Of a stretch of DNA of 64,000 nucleotides, positions 1-10,173 are shown in pieces. The stretch comes from Rugalucina vietnamica (Eukaryota > Mollusca > Bivalvia > Lucinida > Lucinidae). The translations under genes were made by a program, and so were the position numbers. The notes beneath the pieces were generated by a model that worked only from the letters and a program-made list of their open reading frames with translations, searched no databases and was not told the DNA's origin. Each line of letters opens with the position of its first letter. The first letter of the stretch is position 1. The DNA is taken from the NCBI GenBank assembly GCA_964017185.1, contig OZ024878.1, forward strand, positions 1,580,501 through 1,644,500, read 5' to 3'.

Positions 1-951
1 AACATCATTGGGAGAATGACCAGTGCGCTTAAAATGCTGGTACAGAAAGGTATCATTATTTTTGGGCTTTCGGATTCTACGATAGTGCTCACCAAATCGT
101 TTTTGCAAAGTTCGACAAGTTTGTCCAACATATTGCATCCTACAATTGTTTGTATTTCAAGTAAGAACATATACAAGATCCACTGATTTTCAGTCTAAAT
201 CAGAATCATTAACCACTGAAAATGTCCTACCATTCACAGATGAAGTGATAGTAGTCTTAGAGCATAAATGATTGCAACAGTTGCCCTTCTTGGCATTGCA
301 CTTAGAAATACTAGGGTACATTCCAGGTCTCTTGAACTAAATGTTGTGAACCACTGCAGAAGCTGAGGGTGAGGTTAGGTACCTGTAAAACCGGTTTAAG
401 CCCGCCAGTAACTTTGTGTTACTGATCGTTCCAAGTCGATACTTCTGTAGTGGTTCTTTTTGTTTTATGTCTTGGTGTTTAAAATTTTTTGTGCTGTTGG
501 CGCCTTATGTATGTTTTCATATTTTTAGTTAAGTTAAGGTAACTGAGTGGCCACCTATTGGGAAAATAGCTGCTCATTCGGCTTACGATATGTTTCATGG
601 TATAAGTACCTGATTGTTAGTTTGGTTTTTTCCCACCTCGGTTTTTGGAGTGGGAATCTTTTTCTGATTGCGCCTTTTCCTGATCTTTGCCTACTTGTAC
701 CTTTTAATATATTTACGTAAAATTGGTGATTTGAGTGGAGATAACCTAATCTGAAGATTATTACGAAACATATTAGAATTAGAAGCTCCGTGTAGATTAA
801 CAGTAGATGCCGAAAATAAATTAAGAGGTGTCACCCTTACAGTAGGTAATAAATTTTGAAAATTGTTAGTTGAATGAGGAATCCGTACAGTAGACGCGGC
901 ATGCAACCTAAGGGGAGTTAATGTAATTCCTAATCTTTTTGTGATAGTCAT
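1..951 (-). pseudogene. PLE protein N-terminus (GIY-YIG part), interrupted copy
   Basis: The frame starts at an ATG (949-951) whose right-copy counterpart is at 9798-9800. It encodes a basic N-terminal region and then the cysteine motif and GIY-YIG endonuclease start. The same two in-frame UGA codons as in the right copy are present here (190-192 and 157-159). Reading is broken by the PLE-tail insertion at 338-705, so this copy cannot make the protein. The rest of the frame lies outside the window. Confidence 0.75.
338..705 (+). mobile_element. PLE 3' tail, 5'-truncated young insertion
   Basis: This stretch matches the 3' untranslated tail found after other PLE copies (compare 25022-25389), ending in the usual ACTTGTACCTTTT. 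It sits in the opposite orientation inside the left PLE copy. It is absent at the matching site of the right copy near 9567, where five bases (GGATT) are present instead. It therefore inserted after the tandem duplication, with a small deletion at the target. Confidence 0.85.
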
Positions 952-1323
952 AGTTGGGAGTATTGTGTTGATACTGCCAAAAGGAGCGCGACACTCATAC
1001 CGGTTATAGAATAAATAATGCACTTAATCGTAATGCAAAATCTTTCGAATGAAAGAAAAAGGTATAACCGAAACCCACACCTCAGGTCCATGTCTAATAC
1101 AAGTCCATGGATAGAAACGTAAGAATCGCTTATACAACGAGATACGAGTGACGGTCAACTAATGACCTTCAATACGGTATCGAAGAGTTGTGGTAGTTAG
1201 AGATAGGAAAATACAAACTGATTGCAAGCAATCCCTGAGGATTGGAAAAATAAGAGCATTAAATGGATGTACGGGGAGACTTTTTAGGGCCGCCACACGG
1301 CACAACCACAAGAGCTCTGATAT

Positions 1324-1598
1324 AAAAAGGTACAAGTAGGCAAAGATCAGGAAATGGCGCAATCAGAAAAAGATTCCCACTCCAAAAACCGAGGTGGGAA
1401 AAAACCAAACCAACAATCAGGTACTTATACCATGAAACATATCGTAAGCCGAATGAGCAGCTATTTTCCCAATAGGTGGCCACTCAGTTACCTTAACTTA
1501 ACTAAAAATATGAAAACATACATAAGGCGCCAACAGCACAAAAATTTTTCAAACACCAAGACATAAAACGAAAAGAACCACCACAGAAGTATCGACTT
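1324..1598 (-). repeat. PLE pseudo-LTR next to gag-protease end (left copy)
   Basis: This is a copy of the PLE 3'-terminal repeat, here called RepA. On the minus strand it starts abruptly at AAGTCGATACTTCTG, right after the retrotransposon coding sequence, and ends at TTGTACCTTTTT where the PLE leader begins. A partial tandem copy at the 5' end of a Penelope-like element is the known pseudo-LTR arrangement. Confidence 0.8.
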
Positions 1599-3252
1599 TA
1601 TTAAAGGACTGACCTATCAAAGTGTCAGTTAAATTTATGTCCTGCATCCCATCATATAATTTGGCTTTCTTTGCCATTGCCCTAGTGACAGCACAAGAAG
1701 GGTAAAGGTCAGGAATTTCCTGCTCAATGGGATCAGGCGGTTGATCAACACATGGTGTGCTGGTCAAAAGTGGGTTTACCATAACCTTATCTCCTGCCAA
1801 ATCATTGCCTAACAGCAAATTAATACCTTTAAAGGGTAAGGAAGGTCTAATACCTACAGCCACGGGACCTTTAACTAAGTCTGAGGACAAATAGATATTA
1901 TGGAGCGGTACATTAACAAATCCACACTCTACGCCCTGGATAAGGACACTTGTCCCAGAAGAAGACTTCTCGGAAAATTGCAAGGTATCTGCCAAGATAA
2001 GGGATTGAGAAGCTCCGGTATCTCGTAAGATTTTGATAGGGGTAGACTGGGCAGAGTCACTGTTAAGTGACACAAAACCATCTGATAAGAATGGTTCATA
2101 AATCTCCATAATAGAATCCTCAGAGACTGACTCTTTACAAGTTCTGGTCAGTATAGGGTTTTCTTCCTGGATACAAGACTGTGGTTTAGCCTTTAAGGAG
2201 GTGAGGCCTGTCGGTTTAGCACTATCTAGACTTTCTCTTTCTTTCTTTCGTTTCAGTGCCAAACATTCAGAAATAATGTGGCCAGTTTTCTTACAATAAT
2301 TACAAATTGGCTGGGATAAGGGATTTTGTCCTTTGTTTTCACTAGAAAATTTGGGTTTTGGACTGGAATTGTCAGTTGGATTACTGGGATTGGCTTTGGG
2401 ACCGGACTGAGGGGAATATGGTTTTGACTGAGGGGTAATTTGCTTTGATTGAGGGTTATATGGTTTCCTAGGATATGGCTTGTTGACAAATGAAGCCTTA
2501 TGAGTCAAAGCATAGTCATCAGCTAAACGTGCTGCTGTTTCCAAGTTTTCAACTTCTCTTTCGTTCAAGAAAGCCTTAACATCAGAATTTATGCACCGTT
2601 TGAATTCTTCAACAAGCATGAGCTGCCTTAGCTTTGCATGATCAGAACCTACTTTCTTTGAAGAACACCATCTATCAAATAGTTGCTCTTTTGTTCTAGC
2701 AAACTCAACATGAGTCTGGTCATGTTCTTTTCTACAGTCTCTAAATTTCTGCCTGTATGCCTCAGGGACCAACTCATAAGCTTTAAGAATAAATTCCTTT
2801 ACTGTATCATAATCTGAGCTTTGCTCAAGAGAAAGCTGAATGTTAATTTCTCGAGCTTTACCAATTACAACACTTTGCAAAAGCAAGGTCCAGTGCTCTC
2901 TTGGCCATTTCAAGTTTTCTGCCACCTTCTCAAAATGTAAGAAATATTTGTCAACCTCTTTTTCTTGAAATGGAGGAACGAGACGAATGTGTTTTGTGAC
3001 ATCAAATACTGTACTAGTAGCCAAAGGCAAAGATTTTGATTTTGATTTGTCATTAAGTTCAATTTCCTTCATTCTTAACTGAAATTGCCTTTCTCTTTCT
3101 TTTTCTTCAATTTCAAATTTAAATTTTTCTTTTTCAATTTCAAGCCTTTCTTCTCTTTCTAATTTTTCTTTTTCTAACTCAATTTTTTCTCGTTCTAATT
3201 CTCTTTGTTTTTCCTTCTCTCGTTCTTCCATTTCTAACTTTTGTTTATCCAT
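1549..3252 (-). CDS. Gag-protease of gypsy-type retrotransposon, left copy
   Basis: The 567-codon frame is open. Domains in order are a highly charged coiled coil (about residues 1-75), a Gag core of the SCAN/retrotransposon-gag type (about 85-245), a proline/serine-rich linker, a CCHC zinc knuckle (CNYCKKTGHIISEC, about 317-330) and an aspartic protease with the active-site motif DTGASQSLIL near residue 411. The last 17 or so residues are not retrotransposon sequence: they are read into the adjoining PLE pseudo-LTR after position 1599. Gag would package the RNA and the protease would process the polyprotein. The frame is in phase with the upstream 136-codon ORF, from which one TAA separates it. 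Confidence 0.85.
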   Translation of the reverse strand: MDKQKLEMEEREKEKQRELEREKIELEKEKLEREERLEIEKEKFKFEIEEKERERQFQLRMKEIELNDKSKSKSLPLATSTVFDVTKHIRLVPPFQEKEVDKYFLHFEKVAENLKWPREHWTLLLQSVVIGKAREINIQLSLEQSSDYDTVKEFILKAYELVPEAYRQKFRDCRKEHDQTHVEFARTKEQLFDRWCSSKKVGSDHAKLRQLMLVEEFKRCINSDVKAFLNEREVENLETAARLADDYALTHKASFVNKPYPRKPYNPQSKQITPQSKPYSPQSGPKANPSNPTDNSSPKPKFSSENKGQNPLSQPICNYCKKTGHIISECLALKRKKERESLDSAKPTGLTSLKAKPQSCIQEENPILTRTCKESVSEDSIMEIYEPFLSDGFVSLNSDSAQSTPIKILRDTGASQSLILADTLQFSEKSSSGTSVLIQGVECGFVNVPLHNIYLSSDLVKGPVAVGIRPSLPFKGINLLLGNDLAGDKVMVNPLLTSTPCVDQPPDPIEQEIPDLYPSCAVTRAMAKKAKLYDGMQDINLTDTLIGQSFNKVDTSVVVLFVLCLGV

Positions 3253-3255
3253 TTC

Positions 3256-3666
3256 TTACTTTTGTTTATGCATTCTTTCTTCCCGTTCTAAAGTTTCCAA
3301 TCTTATTCTTTCTTCCCTTTCGGCCTTTTCTGCCCTTATTCTTTCATCCCGTTCTAAAGTTTCCAACCTTATTCTTTCTTCATACTCAAATTTTAGTTTT
3401 TCCATCTCAATTTGTCTTTTGATTTCTAGTTCCCTCAACTGCAAGTCAGTCTGAGTGACTAGAATCTGAGAAGTAGCCGAGGAATCAAAAATTTCCTCGT
3501 CAACAAAAAACTGAATCAAAATGTTCTTAATTTCATGTTTTAACATGGAAGTCTTGATATTTGACAACCCATAATGATCAGCTATGTCTAAGAGGTCACT
3601 CTTTTTGGCCTTATCTAACAGCTCCTGAGAAGGCGCAGCAATAAAGTCACTTAGTTTGAATGACAT
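3256..3666 (-). CDS. Gag N-terminal segment, left copy
   Basis: This is a 136-codon frame starting with MSFKLSDFIAAPSQELLD, about 90 nt after the primer binding site. A globular N-terminal segment of about 75 residues is followed by a charged heptad-like coiled coil. It ends at a TAA (3256-3258), and the next Met codon in the same frame is only two codons further on (3250-3252), where the coiled coil simply continues. The two ORFs therefore look like one gag protein divided by a stop codon. The same stop is present in the right copy. Confidence 0.8.
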   Translation of the reverse strand: MSFKLSDFIAAPSQELLDKAKKSDLLDIADHYGLSNIKTSMLKHEIKNILIQFFVDEEIFDSSATSQILVTQTDLQLRELEIKRQIEMEKLKFEYEERIRLETLERDERIRAEKAEREERIRLETLEREERMHKQK

Positions 3667-3755
3667 GGTTGCTTTTTGCTGGCTTTAGCTATTTAAACAG
3701 CAAACAGTGAATATACTTTAGAATTTTAAATAAATTTGGTGCACAAGAAATTTCA

Positions 3756-3775
3756 ATCCCGGACTCGAGCCCCCA
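3756..3775 (-). other. Primer binding site (left copy)
   Basis: On the minus strand TGGGGGCTCGAGTCCGGGAT lies four bases downstream of the LTR end. It starts with TGG, as a site complementary to a tRNA CCA end must. It closely resembles the proline-tRNA primer site of some retroviruses, with two extra bases. The tRNA is an inference. Confidence 0.7.
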
Positions 3776-3779
3776 ATTC

Positions 3780-4617
3780 TGTTACGTGCCAGGCGTAACT
3801 AGAAGATTAAGAAAACCAACAAGTTGGTTAGCCAGCAACAAGCTTTGTTTACAATTTAACAAATCTATTTAGAAGTGATTTAACCAGTAATTACATGTGA
3901 AACAATCAAAAGCATATATACAATCAAACAAAAATGAATGTACAATACCTTTCAAGATGTTAATTCCCTTAAAGAATGTCTGAATGTCCCTCAGAATTTT
4001 TTAACACAAGTCTGTATCAGTTTCTGATCCCAAGAATTAAAGTTTGTTTCAAAATAGCACTATGTCCCAATCCAGAATCGAATATCACAAAGTAATCCAA
4101 GAATAAGTTTAAATTCCAGTAAGATAGATTTTGACTTCTTAATAGTAACAGTACCCAAAGACTGTCCTTATGAAAATTTGTAGCCCTTATATAGCACTGA
4201 GGAACATTCAGGATTCTTCCAGCAAATTCTATGATATCATATACTAAAAATAACAAGTTGTTTACCAAAATTTAATGTTTTGGAATATTCTAGAGAGGCC
4301 ATTATCCTTCCAGAAAATCCCAGAAAATCCCACAATATTCTTTTGACATAAAAAAAGATTTTTCTAGAAGATTCTACATCTTTGGTTCTTCCAGATTTTT
4401 CCGGACTTTTCCGTCAAAGAACAATTTGAAATTTCTAGAAAATTCTGAAGTAAACAACCTGTTTATGTCCAATATCTGGGACACTAAAAGTAAATAATTG
4501 CTATGGACAACAAGTAAACATCATATGTATAACATCATACCTTCCTGGGCATACTCCCTTGGGAAGTTTACCAGTACTGAATGCACATCTTTCAACAAGT
4601 AACTGTCATACATAACA
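3780..4617 (-). repeat. LTR shared by two tandem retrotransposon units
   Basis: On the minus strand it begins TGTTATGTATGACAG and ends GCACGTAACA, so it has TGTTA...TAACA ends. Its length is 838 bp against 828 bp in the right copy; the difference is a 10-bp local duplication near 4310-4330. It is preceded by a polypurine tract and the RT/RNase H end, and followed by a primer site and gag. Confidence 0.85.
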
Positions 4618-4628
4618 TTTCCCCTCTT
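4618..4628 (-). other. Polypurine tract
   Basis: AAGAGGGGAAA on the minus strand directly abuts the TG of the LTR. This is the expected position of the plus-strand primer of an LTR retrotransposon. Confidence 0.75.
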
Positions 4629-4769
4629 CAAAGAAAAGAAAGTTTTATAAAATAAAGCTTTCTTTTGCAATACTGGATAATTGTATACAATATGTTTAGC
4701 AAAATTTGTGCAAAACTAATCAAATACAACAGCACAAAGCTGGACATCAGCATTGTAGAGGCACTTAAG

Positions 4770-5966
4770 CTCTGCTTAGGGTGTCTGGAATGATATTATC
4801 TCTTCCTCGGATATGTCTGATGTCAAGATTGTGCTCTTGCAACATGAGACTCCACCTGAGTAAACGCTGGTTCTTGTTTTTCATTTTATGCATGACATTA
4901 CATACTTGGCCTTCTTACCAAGCAAGTTTGTCAGAGGCTCAGCTATAGCCGAGAAGTTGTTGCAGAATTTCCTGTAATATCCAGCCATACCCAGAAAGCG
5001 CATCAGTTGTCTTTTGCTAGTAGGTACAGGAAAATCTGAGATAGCCTCAACTTTAGCTTCTACAGGTTTTACCTGACCTTGACCTACAATGTGTCCAAGA
5101 AATGTCAAGTTTGCATGGCAAAATTCACTTTTTGCCAAGTTCACAGTTAGTTTAGCATCACTTAGCCGGTCAAAGAATGTTCTGATTGTCTGCAAGTGTT
5201 GTTGCCACTCCTCACTGAAGATAATAGCGTCGTCGATATAGGCTTTACAGCCATCCAGATTGGAAATCAAACTGTTGACCAGCCGCTGAAAAGTCGCAGG
5301 CGGGTTCTTCATTCCAAATGGCATGACTTTATACTGGTACAGTCCATCTGGTGTAACAAATGCCGAGATCTCCTTTGCTCTGTCCGTGAGGGGTATCTGC
5401 CAAAATCCCTTTAGCAGATCGAACTTTGTAACATACTTGGCATGTCCAATATTATCAATGCAGTCATCGATTCGTGGGATGGGAAAAGTGTCTGTTTTAG
5501 CGACAGAATTGACTTTTCGATAGTCTGTGCACATTCTAAATGTCCCGTCTGGCTTTGGTACAAGAATACAAGGAGAACTCCATTCACTTTGGCTGGGTTC
5601 AATGAAATCATTGTCCAGCAAATATTGAACTTCTTCCCTGAGATATTGCTGTTTTACAGGGTTCATTCTGTAAGGATGTTGCTTTACAGGTTTTGAACCT
5701 TCAATAATGTCAACATCATGATAGATTTTGTCAGTTCTGGATGGAATGTCTGGAAATAAGTGCTCATATTCGAGAACTAACTGTTTCAGTTCAAGTCTTT
5801 TGTCTGAATCAAGGTGAGACAGTTTCTGATCAAGATTCTGTAGTATGTCAGAATTCTGGAGTTTCGATGACGAGGGATCAGATTTCTCCAAGTTGAAGTC
5901 CTCAGAGTCCATTTGATTTTGTTCATGAGGGACAGAATTAACTATATTTACTGATGAAATAACAGA
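4770..5966 (-). pseudogene. Retrotransposon reverse transcriptase with RNase H deletion
   Basis: The frame from about 5966 holds an acidic spacer and a complete gypsy-type RT. Landmarks include SSPCILVPKPDGTFRMCTDY, the FDLLKGFWQIPL block, VMPFGMKNPPATFQRLV and the catalytic YIDD box (CKAYIDDAIIFS). It reaches a stop at 4881 just after the connection domain. The segment that follows, in another frame to about 4770, reads as the extreme end of RNase H (RHIRGRDNIIPDTLSRA then stop). Roughly 120 residues of RNase H have therefore been deleted with a frame change. The first residues of the open frame are read from the PLE tail and are not original. No integrase lies between this stop and the polypurine tract. 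Confidence 0.85.
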
Positions 5967-6245
5967 AAAAAGGTACAAGTAGGCAAAGATCAGGAAAAGG
6001 CGCAATCAGAAAAAGATTCCCACTCCAAAAACCGAGGTGGGAAAAAACCAAACCAACAATCAGGTACCCATACCATGAAACAATCGTAAGCCGAATGGGC
6101 AGCTATTTTCCCAATAGGTGGCCACTCAGTTACCTTAACTTAACTAAAAATATGAAAACATACATAAGGTGCCAACAGCACAAAAAAATTTTAAACACCA
6201 AGACATAAAACAAAAAGAACCACCACAGAAGTATCGACTTGGAAC

Positions 6246-6587
6246 GATCAGTAACACAAAGTTACTGGCGGGCTTAAACCGGTTTTACATGGCCATAACC
6301 TCACCCTCAGCTTCCGCAGTGGTTCAAAACATTTAGTTAGTTATTCGGTCCTCGTGGTGAATCTCTAACTAGTCAATGAATCATCAAGAACAAACAAATA
6401 AATCATGATAAACATCCTGATGAATCAAAAACCAGGACTCACAGACTGAGTAAGCTGCCCGACGATGGAGATCCCTGGGCGCCGAATAACCTACTAACTC
6501 CGGAGCAAAAGAAAAACACCAGTTGGACCCCGGTGGGCCAAGCAACAGACAAGAAGCTCCGGCCCCAACCAACTAAAATGAATAGCT
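6246..6587 (-). other. PLE 3' untranslated region
   Basis: This is the sequence between the RT stop and the terminal repeat RepA. It is conserved in all the PLE copies here (compare 24769-25130 and 47795-48160) and begins with the SECIS-like hairpin. No canonical hammerhead ribozyme core (CUGAUGA with GAAA at the right spacing) was seen in it. Confidence 0.7.
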
Positions 6588-6613
6588 TTATGTCGGGGCC
6601 ATCATAGAGTCTG
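6546..6613 (-). promoter_or_regulatory. Candidate SECIS element at the PLE stop codon
   Basis: On the minus strand the order is CAGAC, an ATGA core, the stem strand GGCCCCGAC, a loop with AAA on its 5' side, the matching strand GTTGGGGCC, then GGAG, and finally GTCTG pairing with CAGAC. ATGA opposite GA would allow the tandem G-A pairs of a SECIS core, and AAA in the apical loop is also expected. Stem length (10-11 pairs) is slightly short. It overlaps the end of the reading frame. The fold was done by eye. Confidence 0.5.
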
Positions 6614-7073
6614 ACGCCCGACCCACCGGCGTGCAATTAAAGAAGGCAGCATAGTTATCAACCATGATTGGGTTAAAAACTAAGCATGCAGACTGTCGCA
6701 TAACATTCAAGTTATAACCTATACGTTTGTAACGTGTTATGATTTTTCTGAACTGAAAAGAAAAATCATTAATTCCTTTAAGTTTCTTAAATTTGTAAAC
6801 CAAGTCACCATAAAATTCAGGTTCCGAAAGGCCCTCACTTAAAAGCGTCTTTAACCCAACATTATATTTGGAAATCAATTCATAGTGTCTACGATAAAAT
6901 TTAGAAAATGTTTTTCGAAGTTTATGATACCGATAGCCCTGTTGGAGAAGTTTTGCCGTTAAACATTTATTTCGAGCGTTGAAGTCTGTAACATGATTGC
7001 AGACTCTAGCAAACCTAATAAGTTGCGAAATGTATACACCATAAGAAGCACGACGAGGAACGTCACCATCCAA
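6588..7073 (-). pseudogene. PLE reverse transcriptase, C-terminal part
   Basis: This frame holds the thumb and C-terminal extension of the PLE RT, ending in the conserved [15 protein letters not shown] just before the stop (6588-6590). It is out of phase with the RT core because a run of T has one base more here (near 7070) than in the intact copy at 24280. The C-terminus is shared by the copies at 23536, 47141 and 51461. Confidence 0.85.
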
Positions 7074-7975
7074 AAAAAGGAAAATTTACTATATCAAAAT
7101 CAAAGTCATCGCGCTTGTCATAAATTTTAGAAGAAACAAATCCATTTGCAACAGAAAGATGTAGATCTAAAAAGGGGGCTTCAGTATCTGAGATATTGGC
7201 TTTGTTCAACTGAAGTTCAGGTGGATAAATTTGATTGACCATACCTTCAAAATAAGGGTTGCCAATGTTCAAAAGGTCATCGAGGTACCTAGATGTGGAA
7301 TTAAAAGCCTCGATAACATCAGCTTGATTATCATGGTTAAGAGAATCCATGAAATCTCTTTCGTAGCAGTATAAAAATAAATCAGCTACGAGAGGTGTGC
7401 AATTTGTACCCATCGGAATTCCAACAATTTGTCTGTATAACTTTGTCCCAAATCTAATATAAATATTATCAAGGAGATAGGATAAGGCGTCGCATACATT
7501 CTGACATGACAAAAGTGTATACCGACTTTGGTCAGAGGAAGTGAAAAAAGCCTTTCTGTCATTACATTCCAAATAAAGTGAACCATAGTTTTTTAATGCC
7601 CTTTTGAAGGTCCACTCTATCAAATCCAGAAGTTTTTCTTTAATTAGATTATGTGGTAATGTTGTATACAGAGTAGAAAAATCATATGTAGACAAGCTTG
7701 TCGCACGGAACCCTCTACACTTCAATTTACTGAGCACCTCACCAGAATTTTTAATTGACCAAAACCAATTTTTATTTGAAGTTTCATACACTGTCTCACA
7801 GTATCTTATAACATGAGATTTGATAGCAGTAAGACAGGAAGTTAATAATTTAGAAAGTTCAGTGGTAGTACAAGAGCTAGAATTTGCAATAAATCTAGCT
7901 TTGTATGGTCTTTTGTGAAGCTTAGGTAACCAATACATCGTAGGAAGTTTGTCTTGGCCTTCATTGACACAGAAA
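7063..7975 (-). pseudogene. PLE reverse transcriptase core
   Basis: RT fingers and palm of a Penelope-type polymerase. Visible blocks are YWLPKLHKRPYKARFIANSS, STYDFSTLYTTLPHNLI, GIPMGTNC and the catalytic [10 protein letters not shown] (YLDD). The frame is separated from the upstream endonuclease/linker frame by a frameshift near 7970, where two extra bases look most likely, and from the C-terminal frame by a homopolymer slip near 7070. The polymerase motifs themselves are intact. RTs of this clade are related to telomerase. Confidence 0.85.
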
Positions 7976-9800
7976 ACTTAACAGGTAAATCGTTTAAGTG
8001 GGCATTAACTACAGACACCTCATCAGTATCTGTCTCCAGATAAGCCCTGGTACCATCAAGCTCCTGTTTTAAGGTGTTAACGTAGTGAAGCCTACAAACG
8101 ACAACAACATTGTTTGCGGCTTTATCTGCCGGAACCAAGACATACTTTCTATGAAATTCTTGGATACCCTGCTTCAAATGCCTAAATGACGATTTGGGTT
8201 TAGGAGGTAAAAGATTAGTATTTTGTGAATAAAACTTAATACGTTTATCCACAATAGTGAAGATACTTCTTTTCCATTCTTTAAGAGCATTATCCTCAAC
8301 ACCCTCTCGTTTACACCATCGATTACCGAAATCATTTAATGCAGATGAAATCTCCTCTCTACATTTGTCAAAATTAATGTAGGAAGGGAATCTATATTTC
8401 GGACCTTTAGAAACAATTTTGCGAATTCTAGAATCCGAAATTATTTTTAAATTTCCAGTAACAATATGTCCAGCGGGTTGATAAACATATTTTGAATCTT
8501 TACAATCTCAAGACTTAGGAGTATTAGCATGGATATCAAGATCAGAAACAAGTTTATTGAAATTAAAAATTGTATTTCTGATTGGTTTGTTATATTTGTA
8601 ACAAATAATAGGAGGTTCTGAATTTTGGAAGTAGGTAGGTATAGACTGTATCACTGATTTATCCTGGAATATGCTTGGTAAATCAATAAAGTCAATTCCT
8701 TTATTGATGAAAGGAATTTTAATTAAACTTCTAATGTGATTAGATTCGGAATCGATAAATGGACGAAGAGCATGCTGAGTATAACATCTTGTTAACATTG
8801 CAGCGTCATACATTTGATGATTTCTATCGTAAAATCTATTAGCCTCTGTGTCCAAGGAACGTAATGCAGCAATAGGTAGAGAACTAAGATACGACAGCAT
8901 TGGATGTCGACTGTGAATCCTTAGTTTAACAGCTAAATCATTAAGAGAAATGTTCAATTTCAATGCAGCACACCGTTTACGTTTGTCATTACCCTTTTCC
9001 CGTATACCATGAGATCTAGATTTACGTTTACGAGAGTCCGAAAGTGTAAGTACATCAAAATCGGGCATTTTGGAAATATTGCCTTCATGGTAAATGTTGT
9101 CGTTAAATCCCAGTGGAAAGGGTGTTTGCAGTAATTTTATCCATTTAAGTTCAGTTTCAAATCGTTTAATGTTTTTTGAATCTAACTGAAGAATTTTCAT
9201 CATATGAGATTTTCTCCACTGGTTGAACTTTAACATCATTGGGAGAATGACCAGTGCGCTTAAAATGCTGGTACAGAAAGGTATCATTATTTTGGGCTTT
9301 CGGATTCTACGATAGTGCTCACCAAATCGTTTTTGCAAAGTTCGACAAGTTTGTCCAACATATTGCATCCTACAATTGTTTGTATTTCAAGTAAGAACAT
9401 ATACAAGATCCACTGATTTTCAGTCTAAATCAGAATCATTAACCACTGAAAATGTCCTACCATTCACAGATGAAGTGATAGTAGTCTTAGAGCATAAATG
9501 ATTGCAACAGTTGCCCTTCTTGGCATTGCACTTAGAAATACTAGGGTACATTCCAGGTCTCTTGAACGGATTAATATATTTACGTAAAATTGGTGATTTG
9601 AGTGGAGATAACCTAATCTGAAGATTATTACGAAACATATTAGAATTAGAAGCTCCGTGTAGATTAACAGTAAGAGGTGTCACCCTTACAGTAGGTAATA
9701 AATTTTGAAAATTGTTAGTTGAATGAGGAATCCGTACAGTAGACGCGGCATGCAACCTAAGGGGAGTTAATGTAATTCCTAATCTTTTTGTGATAGTCAT
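7842..9800 (-). CDS. PLE GIY-YIG endonuclease and linker, with three in-frame UGA codons
   Basis: The likely start is the ATG at 9798-9800; a TAA lies directly before the GTG further upstream. From there the frame runs to the RT frameshift near 7970 and ends at 7842, interrupted only by UGA at 9420-9422 (codon 127), 9387-9389 (codon 138) and 8508-8510 (codon 431). There is no TAA or TAG. UGA 1 and 2 lie in the cysteine motif before the YVGQT of GIY-YIG, at the places where PLE endonucleases carry conserved Cys. UGA 3 makes U-D-C of the CxC motif that links endonuclease to RT. A catalytic-type block RTLQKRFGEHYRRI follows YVGQT. Selenocysteine recoding is the favoured reading, since multi-selenocysteine Naiads are known from clams. 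Plain nonsense mutation is the alternative. Confidence 0.75.
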
Positions 9801-10173
9801 AGTTGGGAGTATTGTGTTGATACTGCCAAAAGGAGCGCGACACTCATACCGGTTATAGAATAAATAATGCACTTAATCGTAATGCAAAATCTTTCGAATG
9901 AAAGAAAAAGGTATAACCGAAACCCACACCTCAGGTCCATGTCTAATACAAGTCCATGGATAGAAACGTAAGAATCGCTTATACAACGAGATACGAGTGA
10001 CGGTCAACTAATGACCTTCAATACGGTATCGAAGAGTTGTGGTAGTTAGAGATAGGAAAATACAAACTGATTGCAAGCAATCCCTGAGGATTGGAAAAAT
10101 AAGAGCATTAAATGGATGTACGGGGAGACTTTTTAGGGCCGCCACACGGCACAACCACAAGAGCTCTGATATA

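Larger units (their letters stand above)
1..1598 (-). mobile_element. Penelope-like element, left tandem copy (partial)
   Basis: This is the start of a Penelope-like element on the minus strand that runs off the left edge of the window. It is almost identical to 9232-10447, so it is the duplicated copy of the full element described there. It contains a pseudo-LTR (1324-1598), a 5' leader (about 952-1323) and the N-terminal part of the protein. It differs from the right copy by a 368-bp insertion of a second PLE tail in the opposite orientation (338-705) and by an 18-bp in-frame length difference in the coding region. Confidence 0.85.
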
